From contig NC_045141.1 in the NCBI RefSeq assembly GCF_008831285.2, forward strand, positions 20,084,848-20,148,847: a stretch of DNA of 64,000 nt, in the 5' to 3' direction. A program made the translations under genes and the position numbers. Under the pieces are notes generated by a model. That model saw nothing but the letters and a program-made list of their open reading frames with translations, ran no database searches and had not been told where the DNA came from. Source of the DNA: Nymphaea colorata (lineage: Eukaryota; Streptophyta; Magnoliopsida; Nymphaeales; Nymphaeaceae). Positions 27,208-35,708 of the stretch are shown piece by piece; within the stretch, counting starts at the first letter, position 1; each line of letters begins with the position of its first letter.

Positions 27208-27450
27208 CTGTAGCAATCACGCGAACGGCGGCGGAGCCCTATTCTCCTCTGCCATTTACTCGTACGTGCTCAGAGAAAGAGGGGGAGAGCAGCGGAGGAC
27301 GACTGAAGGAGGCTGTTGGTTTTCGGGGCGCTGGCGGGACTCCTAATATTGGTACTGTAGACTGTAGAGAGAGCGGAAAAGTGTGAGAGAGACACGTGGA
27401 CAACCAATTGGCCTAGGGCTGAAGGAAACGGAGGAATTTGGGTTTTAGGC
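27208..27450 (-). promoter_or_regulatory. Probable 5' leader exon of the SWIM gene, with upstream ORF
   Basis: On the minus strand a donor ACAG|GTGCG lies at 27208/27207 and the sequence before it is GC-richer and C+T-rich, as in plant leaders. It contains an ATG at 27255 that opens a 12-residue upstream ORF (MAEENRAPPPFA) ending in TGA at 27217, wholly before the donor. The upper limit is a guess because no transcription start can be fixed. Inferred from splice signals and position. Confidence 0.45.
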
Positions 27451-27459
27451 CACAAATGG

Positions 27460-28730
27460 GGATTTTTCTATTTCAACGGCAAAAAAATCCTGCCTTCGGA
27501 GGGATTCTTTTAGAGCAGATCGGAACCATTCTTTGCTGTTGCAGATTCTTACTTGCTAGATGGCTTCAATAGAATAATGGACCACCTTTCTTCGTTTTTT
27601 CTCATACAGATTCAATCTTTCATGAAAGTGATTAAGGATCGTTATAACCTGCTTCTCATCATCACAAGAATAATGTCAACAATTTTAGCGCAGGCAACGA
27701 GTACTGACGCTAACCATGGCACCAGGAAGGGACATGAAAGAATTGATCAAGTAGTTGCAAAATAAGGTCAGCTTTCTTACTCTCTGTTTTCGGGATTCTG
27801 GGGCTTGGGATCGAAGAGGGAAGCAAACCAGATCGAGTTTAGGTTCATGGAGATGGAGGCAATTCTCTCCTTGAACCTGAGTGAATGCACTGCATAGCCT
27901 GGTCTGCATGTTGGCTCCGCCGCCATAAGACACCATAGCTTAAACCTGAGAATAGTTCGCGTTCACTAATTGTATAGTGACATAACTATGCAATGCATCT
28001 TGGCTAATAGTTGGGCCAACAAGAAACAGGTTGAGAGTACTTGAGATCCATCAAGCCGCATGTTCAGATCAATTTTGACCTTGAGCAAGTTCATCACAAA
28101 TGATATAAGAATCTCTCCCTGTGTTCTTGACCTCTCCCTGTGTTCTTGACCTCTCCCTGTGTGTGTGCGCTCTCATTCGCCAATGATTCCGTATTCTTTG
28201 GTGACATTCGAAATCAAGACTGGCTGTCTATCAGCCTCCAACCCAGAAGCCGTTGCGCACATGGCGATTTACAGGTACACCTAAAGTGAAGAGAATAATA
28301 TTTTATGAAGGAAAAAGTAAAAGGTGGTGTGGTGGTGATCGATTTAATTTATGAGACCAAATATTTTCTCTACATTACCATGAACGAAAAGAAAATTACA
28401 CTTTGAGTGTTTTTTCTTAGCAAAATTCAAGTTTTTATTGAGTATGGTAGTGCAAGGACAAAGGTCAAGGGAGCTCCAAGGGGTGTAGAGTTGCTCGTCT
28501 GCTAACATGTTCATTAGAGCTTGGTCATCAGTTCAATTCCCATAGACGCTATTCTTATGAATCGCAGAAAGTGATAGGATACTCTCAAGTTGAAGGGAAC
28601 AACTGTTACTTCAAGGGAGTTTCGGCTTCTTACCCGGCAATTGGGTTCCCTCTCACACACCCGAAGTATAAAGTTTGCGAGAAGAAGATGGGTGCAGTAG
28701 AGATGTTCCAGTCTTGAAGTCTGTTTGTGA
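27460..28730. other. Intergenic; no gene recognised
   Basis: Apart from the 19-bp tandem repeat at 28112-28170, no coding motifs or structured elements are evident. Confidence 0.4.
28112..28170. repeat. 19-bp tandem repeat, about 3 copies
   Basis: The unit CTCTCCCTGTGTTCTTGAC occurs twice in full, followed by a partial third copy. Confidence 0.9.
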
Positions 28731-28733
28731 ACC

Positions 28734-28909
28734 AGTGGCGGAGCCAAGTTGTCCTTACTGTGGGCAATTGCCCACACCAGCTCTCAAAATTATTTTATTT
28801 ACATGTAAAAACTTCATTAATTTTAAACTTTTTACATATAACTGCTCCTTAAAATTTTGAAATTTATGATAACAGTGGCCTGTAACCATAAATTCTTAGC
28901 TCTGCCACT
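28734..28909. mobile_element. Short MITE-like element with GGCGGAGC termini
   Basis: The left end AGTGGCGGAGCCAAG is matched in inverted orientation by the right end CTTAGCTCTGCCACT, an imperfect 15-bp terminal inverted repeat. The element is 176 bp with an AT-rich interior and an internal TGTGGGCAATTGCCCACA palindrome near the left end. It has no coding capacity and no clear target-site duplication. Confidence 0.65.
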
Positions 28910-29102
28910 AGTCATGCTCCAACCACTAGCCCTCATTCTACTCACAACCACTTTAGTATCAGTTACAAAAGACGTTGCATAGCAAAATGGGCGAAATTCT
29001 TGACTACCATGCCTGAATGTGCTATTGCTTCAAGCAAATCATCACCCACAATCCCCCAGAAAGCCTTAGTAACCATCAATGCATGAGTGGAAGAGATACT
29101 TG

Positions 29103-29263
29103 TTGGCTGGTGTGGGCAGTGGCCCACACGAGCCCATCAAAATCTCATTACAATATCTCAAGTTCACATTGCCATGACTAAGAAATGATGTACAGTGTCC
29201 ACACCAAACTCGAATCGCTAATGCAAGTGCTCATCGGCTTAAAAAATCATAGCTCCACCACTG
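29103..29263. mobile_element. Second, degraded copy of the GGCGGAGC-family element
   Basis: It has the same GTGTGGGC...GCCCACAC palindromic core as the copy at 28734-28909 and ends in TAGCTCCACCACTG, matching that copy's right end. Its left terminus is diverged or lost. Confidence 0.5.
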
Positions 29264-29654
29264 ACATGCATCCACCAAATTGTTTAATTAGGTTTCTTCA
29301 TTTCGCTTCACATCTGTTTATGGTTGAGGTCCTACAATAAATCAATTGAGTTTGTCTCACTTGGTATCTCTAATACCTCCTTAGATTAATCTTGGGCGTG
29401 AAGTAGTTGTGGGTTCTACCTTTGAAATGGTTGAATGTTTCAATTATGGCAGCTTTCTTTTATACGTGACAAACTGACAATGTTTTCATCACCGTTACGT
29501 TATTATGTCGCCATCGAGCAATGTAGCTACAACTTTAATTTTTTATTATCAGCAAGATAGTTCTTCACCTGAAAGAAAAAGTGCTTGATCACTTTATTGA
29601 CTATTGTTGCAGGTCATAGCATGTGGACGTCACCCTTGAATTCTTGAAAGGTCC

Positions 29655-29800
29655 CTTTAGGAAGGGACAGAGTTAGAAATTTTTTTTCGCATTTTAAGGA
29701 AGGTCGAAATAGAAATTTTCAAAGTTTTTATATAGTAAACTAAAATTTTTTAGATTTATATATAAATTTTTAAAGTTTTTACCACCCCTTATGGTCTACC
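29655..29800. repeat. AT-rich repeat remnant
   Basis: It begins GGGACAGAGTTAG and contains ATTTATATATAAATTTT and AAAGTTTTT blocks like the tail of the copy at 18602-18725. It is probably a decayed relative of that repeat. Confidence 0.35.
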
Positions 29801-29874
29801 GTATGTGTGTTTAATTAGATTTTGTTGACAATTTGATTATTGAATCTATATATTACTAGGCAAGATATTGGGTG

Positions 29875-30010
29875 GGTCAGGCCAGCCATGATTCGGGCCC
29901 ATCCATCGAGGTCCCAAGCTACCGATTCAAACTTGGGCCTGTGCTGGCCCATGCCTAAGGCCCAGACCTGGACTCAACCATCTAGGTGTAGCACAGCCTA
30001 ACCCGATTCT
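29875..30010. repeat. GGCCC-rich repeat with inverted ends
   Basis: A short GC-rich patch in AT-rich DNA, with repeated GGGCC/GGCCC words. GGGTCAGGC on the left faces GCCTAACCC on the right. This resembles plant non-autonomous elements but is too degraded to classify. Confidence 0.35.
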
Positions 30011-30479
30011 CTTTTGTTAAAAAATACATGGGCAGGGATAAAAACCAAACTCCATAAATTTTTATTAACAAATATTTTAAACAAAATATGAATATGCTAA
30101 TGCATTTATAATTAAAACTAATTTAATGTAAAACAGATCTTAATAAAGTTTTTTATGAAAAGTATTTTTTTACTACCAAAAGTTTGATGTTATAAGTGTC
30201 ATTTCATTTTTTAGTATTATTATTGTTAAAAGTTATATCTTCCTTGACACCTAGGGATCTATAGTTTTAAATAAGAAATACCAATAAAAATACATCATAT
30301 ATATAGTTTTATGTACGTCAAAGCCAAGTTTGTAAATATAAATTTTACTAACATTTACTCCATCAATGATTCTCACTTTGTTGCTCATGCACCACGAGTG
30401 GAATTGAACAATGAACTAAGCTATGAACACATAGAAGTGCTTGATTGTTGTCCATGTCCTATCCATCACACTACTGTCA

Positions 30480-30850
30480 TGCCATCTCAAAGAAAAAGGG
30501 CGAGGGCAGGTCGGGGACGGAGACGGATGAAAAGGAGAGAAAGAGAAAGGCGAAGGCAGCTCGGGGCAGAGATGAAAGAGGAGGAGAGAAAGAGAAAGGG
30601 CGACAACAGCTCAAGGCCGGAAATGGAGACGGAGGAGAAGGAGAAAAAGAGAAAGGGCGACGACAGCTCAAGGCCGGAAATGGAGACAGAGGAGAAGGAG
30701 AGAAAGAGAAAGGCGAGGGCAGCTTGAGGCGGAGATGAAGGAGGAGGAGAGAAAGAGAAAGGGCAACAACAGCTCAAGGCCATAAATGGAGACGAAAGAG
30801 AATGAGAGAAAGAGAAAGGGCAAGGGCAGATCGTGGGCAAAGGTGAGGGC
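30480..30850. repeat. GA-rich minisatellite with a 57-bp unit
   Basis: Degenerate tandem units built around GACAGCTCAAGGCCGGAAA and GAGGAGAAGGAGA words. The two best-preserved neighbours are offset by 57 bp (from about 30599 to 30656), and shorter units flank them. Because the unit is a multiple of three, open frames persist on both strands (for example 30311-30727 on the plus strand and 30487-30882 on the minus strand), but their products are low complexity and I do not call a gene. Confidence 0.75.
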
Positions 30851-31200
30851 AGCTCGGTGGCAGGAGGCCTGTTTTGTTCCACGATGTTCCAAGGATTAGC
30901 TCAGAACAGTATGGAACAGAAGATAATTTATACTCCCTAACCAACCGTCTGTCATGTCCATCTTGTGCTATGGATGGTGTTTGATAAAAAAAATCGATTA
31001 AACATGACACGTGTGTTCCGTTCCGCGTGTCTTGTGGCCATCAAACGCCCTCTTATTAACACATAAATTGATATCCAACCCCTATTTTAGAGCAAAACAA
31101 CATTGCTGATTTCTCCATGGAAGTAACCATATTTGATCATTGACCATCCCAACGAGCGAAAGAAAAATATACTGCTCAAGTGGAGGCAAGGGTATAGGCC

Positions 31201-31335
31201 ATTGGCGGAGTCACATAATGGCTCCTCACAAACTTTACGTATTTTTTATGTTAATATTTCATATGTTTGATTGTTTATATGTATATATATGCGAGCCTGA
31301 CACCCACCAGCTAAAATTTCTGGCTCGGCTAGTGT
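31201..31335. mobile_element. Short element with GGCGGAG/CTCGGC ends
   Basis: It starts TTGGCGGAGTCACA and ends CTGGCTCGGCTAGTG, which pair as imperfect inverted ends. The interior is AT-rich. It is probably a relative of the element at 28734-28909. Confidence 0.4.
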
Positions 31336-31440
31336 TGTAAACCCATATTGGGCAGGTGCTCTGCATCATCACTACGAAGGTTGGAGAAGCCGTCAAGCTT
31401 TCAGTTTTTAAAGAAAGACTCTGGTCATGGTCTGAGCAGA

Positions 31441-31566
31441 CCATGACTCTGTCAATTGGATTTTTCCCTTTCTTCCCTTTGATTGGTGATGGGGAGGAGC
31501 GAGCCATGACTCTGTCAATTGGATTTTTCCCTTTCTTCCCTTCGATTGGTAATGGGGAGGAGCAGG
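31441..31566. repeat. 63-bp tandem direct duplication
   Basis: Two copies (about 31441-31503 and 31504-31566) share CCATGACTCTGTCAATTGG and TTTCCCTTTCTTCCC and differ at a few sites. Confidence 0.9.
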
Positions 31567-31569
31567 TTC

Positions 31570-32550
31570 AAAGGTAGACAAGCTAGCACCCATTGGGACC
31601 TGCAACTTGGATAGTTTAAATAGTATAGGAATGGAGATGAACAGGTCTAACCAACTGACCATTTCTTCTATTTGCTTCACATCAAAAACTGCAACAACTT
31701 CGTTTTTTATTGCAGAACACGAGGAGATGTTTAAATTCTTGTTATATAAAATCAGCCACCGAACGACACCCCTGGATGCGCGACTCCGCCATCGCTCCTG
31801 AGCATTACTTCTTCACTATAAGGCAAACCTCACAATTAAAATCATCTATTATCAACCTTCGTATACTTTATTTATTCACGGGCGAGGCACAGGTTTGGAT
31901 GAATTCAAGAATGTCATCACGCATTCCATGCTCGAAGTTGAATTTGAGGAACAGAACGTTGACTATAAGACTTTGAGGAAAAGCGAGAAAGCGAATCGAA
32001 GTGATTTGAGAAAAAGAAGAAAGGATCAGGTTTCCGACTAACTGTGGGCGGAACGTGGAAGAAATTAGTTAAGCGGATTCTTCGGCAGATAGAAAAGAAA
32101 AAAACCATGAACTAGAACAAATCATGCGTCTAGAAAGGGTAAACATCGTCGACTAATGAAGGATTAGAAAACAAATTGATTATAAACTCAGGGAGAGCTC
32201 TGTCGCAACAAACGATCCCACAAGCGAGCGTCGATGGAGTTAGTTCAATATTCCGTCTTCAATCAGAAGACCAACATTTTTCAGCATTCATTCCTCATTA
32301 GCTTGATTAAAAACCTTCCTCTCCAACAATTTTGATTTACAGAAATTAAACAAGCAAAGAGAATTTCTCAATCCCAACCAAGAAAAAGAAAAAAGTAAAA
32401 TTACCCACCATTGAGAATATCTGAAAGAATGTTCCACATATACTTATTAAATGCATCCCAGACGGACGTCAGACGTCGAGTACAGGGAAGCGTAAGACAG
32501 AGAGGAAGAAAGGATAAGTGAGGGAGAAGTTGGGGGGAAGCTCGAGTCTT
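31570..32550. other. Region downstream of the pseudokinase gene; no gene recognised
   Basis: AT-rich sequence with short motif-free open frames. The part next to 32550 presumably holds the 3' untranslated region of the kinase-like gene. Confidence 0.4.
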
Positions 32551-33732
32551 CTACCTGGGGCCTACGGTGACAGAAATTTCAAGCGGTGGCTTCGTCTTCT
32601 CCTCCCATGCCTTCGACTTCATCAGCAAATCCGATATCTTGGCTGCCACGTAGCGCATTTCTGGCCGTCGATTTGGATCGTCGTGGACGCAATCAAGGGC
32701 CAAACGTACCGTTCGTTCGGCGACGTCCACCGGGAAGGAGTCCCCCAGCCTTCGATCGACCCACCGCCGGATGCGACCCTCCTCCGCCCCCTCCACCGCC
32801 TTTCTGGCGGTGTCCACCAGCGACACCCGCACGTAGTCCTTTCCGGACCGGTCGAATCGGTACTTCACCGGCTCCTCGCCGGAGAGGAGCTCAAGGAGGA
32901 CGACCCCGAACGAGTAGACGTCGCTCTTTGGGCTGATGGTGCCGCACTCGAGGTACTCCGGAGCCATGTAGCCCTTGGTCCCATTGATCCTCTGCGGGCT
33001 TCGGGAGGCACCCGCGGTCGCCTCGCCGGAAAGCTCGGCCGCCCCGAAATGCGTGATCTTCGCCGTGAGCGACGGGTCGGCGATGATGATGCCGCTGCTC
33101 TTCATGTGCCCATGGACTCGGCTCTCACCCATATAGTGGTGGATGTACTCCAGCCCCTGGGCCACGTCCGACGCCACCTGCATCCGCGAGGTCCACGTCT
33201 TGAGCACGGTGAAGCCAGGGTTCCGAGGGTTTCGAAGGCAGTCGGCGAGGCTGACGCCACGAACGTACTCGTAGACGAGGTAGATCTGTGCGCCGGAGAC
33301 AGTCGCTCCGTGGAGCTTGACGACGTTACCGTGGTGCGCGGCGCAGGTCGACCGTAGCCTCACCCGGAGTTCGTCGGAGGTGGACCTGAACTGTCGACGT
33401 ACGACAACGGCATCGTGACCGCCCACGGAGCATTGCCACGTAGGAGATCGGCCGATGGTCTTGGCGAGGAAGTTGTTGGTAGCCCGGCAAATCTCCTGGA
33501 AAGAATAGATTTGGGGGTTCTCCGGGAGGGATTCTCTGAGGCTAGCGAGCGACTGCCTACTGGAGGAGGAAGCCCTCGAGTCTCGGTTGCTCCAACTCGT
33601 GTTGGTGGTGGCCGAATTGGCGATCACGTCGCCGCTGCTGCTGGTGGAGGGGGCGCGGCGGGGGATCCTTGACGGCGGTCTGAAAGGCGGTCTGGCTGGT
33701 GATATAACGTCCTTCTTCCCAGTTCTGCACAT
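32551..33732 (-). CDS. Intronless protein-kinase-fold protein, probable pseudokinase (plant RLK/LysM-kinase-like)
   Basis: A single-exon gene of 393 aa. After a Ser/Arg/Pro-rich N-terminus comes the signature SRQSLASLRESLPENP and YSFQEICRATNNF, then a full protein-kinase fold (about 88-370). Several regions are intact: YLVYEYV hinge, GTKGYMAPEYL, and DVYSFGVVLLELLSGEEP. Catalytic positions are not. The HRDLKxxN loop reads HGHMKSSG (207-214), so the catalytic Asp is His209 and the metal-binding Asn is Gly214; DFG reads HFG (228-230); the VAxK lysine position reads VVRR (110-113). From memory the same substitutions occur in the plant family around Arabidopsis At3g57120, so this is family character and not local decay. 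No signal peptide, membrane segment or LysM domain is present; it is expected to be cytoplasmic. The start MCRTGKK fits relatives; an in-frame ATG 15 codons upstream (33777) would give 408 aa. GC content is well above the neighbouring DNA. Confidence 0.9.
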   Translation of the reverse strand: MCRTGKKDVISPARPPFRPPSRIPRRAPSTSSSGDVIANSATTNTSWSNRDSRASSSSRQSLASLRESLPENPQIYSFQEICRATNNFLAKTIGRSPTWQCSVGGHDAVVVRRQFRSTSDELRVRLRSTCAAHHGNVVKLHGATVSGAQIYLVYEYVRGVSLADCLRNPRNPGFTVLKTWTSRMQVASDVAQGLEYIHHYMGESRVHGHMKSSGIIIADPSLTAKITHFGAAELSGEATAGASRSPQRINGTKGYMAPEYLECGTISPKSDVYSFGVVLLELLSGEEPVKYRFDRSGKDYVRVSLVDTARKAVEGAEEGRIRRWVDRRLGDSFPVDVAERTVRLALDCVHDDPNRRPEMRYVAAKISDLLMKSKAWEEKTKPPLEISVTVGPR

Positions 33733-33779
33733 GGAATGGTGACGTAGCCCTCGCAGAATCCGCGACCAACCTTGCATCC

Positions 33780-35700
33780 AACAACATAAGTTTGCGCCGG
33801 AGGTGGTAATGGTGATGCTGGATCAGCAGAGCCATACCATTTCTAGAGCCCAGAGAGAAAGAGGCGCACGGGCCACAGAGACGGAACAACCCTTTTGAAG
33901 GATGGAGGAGACAAGGAGCGCTCACCCACCCAGCGCTCACCCACCCAGATGGAATCACACCCAGCTCTGGCGAGTGGGAGATCCCATCTTGGCTATTTCC
34001 TTGCTTAACAGCCGTTTCAACGAGGTCTCCTCGTGGGTCATGCTGGTGCAGAACAGTCCGCACAGCATGTCCCCAAGTTGGGCAACGACCCGCTTCTCAC
34101 TTGAAGAGGTCTGAAACTGAAAGCAACTTAAACTCCAAATGAAGGTCGGCTGACTGACATAAGCATGCTGGTGCCAGAAGGTTCATTTCAGTCTCCACGG
34201 CTAATAGCGGAAGGTTTTTGTTCTTGGGTGGTGTGAACGCCGACGAAAGAAAAAGGAAGGTGGGGGTCAAAGGACAGAAGTCGTAGCCGTGTGCTTGAAG
34301 CCTCCACTTGTAGCTGACACGAGTATCTAGCGGGCGGGCGGAGGCAAAGGGCCACCACAAACCGATTTTCTTGAGTTCGAACGACGGTTTGCCTATTAAT
34401 TGAGTCGCCAGCTTCATCCCTGTCCAGTCTGATATACTTGAATGAGCAAAGAGCAAGTTCCCCTTTAATCAGATACTCTCTACTTGATTCGAACTAAAGG
34501 GAGTACGAACAAAATAACGGCTTTCAGACGCAAAATGGCTGTACTAGCTTTCACTTCCCAATCAAATGGCTATGAGTTGAAGCTCGTCCATCCCTCTCTG
34601 TCTAGCCAATCCCCATCTTATTTGTTCAAAGTGCTCTTTCCCAGAATAACACCCAGCTATGCAGGTGACATGACGAAAAGTCATACATGGAAATTGTCAT
34701 CTGACAAGGATATGGGCTTGGATGAATATCCCATCGAATGCATATCAAAAATAGCGAGTAAGAATCGGTGAGATATTACTGATTCCAACCCAACCTAGAA
34801 AGGCGAGAAGATGGGCTTAATGGAGTCTCGATCTTAGATCTGTCGAGCGATTTAGTTGTTATATGGTTTTCCTTTCATGCATCCCTTTAGCTTCAAGTGT
34901 TGAGTCATCTTTTTCACTAATATGTACAGAATCGACTACAACTTGCGGGTATCAATATACATTTTTTTTCTAGCACCTTTCACAAGAAAAGAAAAACATA
35001 TGGCACAGGAAGGAAAGAGAGGAACGAAGATACACAATTGGAGGTTAGACATGCTCGTACTTTTGTTTTCCTTAGTAAGATCTGCCGCCGACTTGCTTCT
35101 ATACAGTTCTTCCACCACGACTCATGAGTGTTTTCTTGCCTGGCAGCGAGATGATGCTTGATGGTAAAGCATGCTGAAATGGCACAGACTGCCGCCCTTT
35201 CGGGTGAGCCGCCAACTCCCGCACTCGCATCAAAATAGAAGCTGGAATGGAAATGGAAGTGTGCCTCCTCCTTTGTTCAACCTGCCAAGGTGTAGATTTT
35301 TCTTTTGCATCATTTCTGAACTATCAGAGAGATCAGCATCAACTAACCACCGAAACAATTAAATGGCCTTGCTTTTTTATTTGGTGGCTTCTTTTTAACC
35401 AGCATAAGAGCCTACTAAAGTGTTTGCAATGTGCTGCAATTTCTCACTTGGTCTGCAAGAAGCACCTTTGTGGAAAGAGCCTTCAATCCCACGATAAAAG
35501 ATGCATACTTGGAAGGAGAGAGAGGTCCAACATTCTGCTGCTCAAAGTGGTTTCGGCTTTTCTATAGCCAGGATCATAAGAACCGTTCCGAGTGGATGTA
35601 CTTGTTCTATAATTTATGTTTATGCTCACGACTTTAGCAACTACAACTTCAGCATGGACCGCATCCACTCACAGAAGGTTCCACTGGACGGTGAACTAAA
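33780..35700. other. Intergenic: upstream of the pseudokinase and downstream of the Myb gene
   Basis: No gene recognised. The lower part should hold the pseudokinase promoter; a 16-bp direct repeat (CAGCGCTCACCCACC) lies near 33922-33952. On the minus strand, a TTTTTAG|TTCACCG acceptor-like site near 35694 could start an alternative last exon of the Myb gene. Confidence 0.4.
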
Positions 35701-35708
35701 AACAAACA

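Noticed and set aside
30311-30727. 138-codon plus-strand frame rich in Lys, Arg and Glu
   Set aside because: It is produced by the GA-rich minisatellite; open frames exist on both strands for the same reason.
32518-33357. 279-codon plus-strand open frame
   Set aside because: It lies antisense over the pseudokinase coding sequence and is a composition shadow of it.
33557-34063. 168-codon minus-strand frame overlapping the start of the pseudokinase gene
   Set aside because: It is in a different frame from the kinase, has no motif, and overlaps the supported N-terminus.
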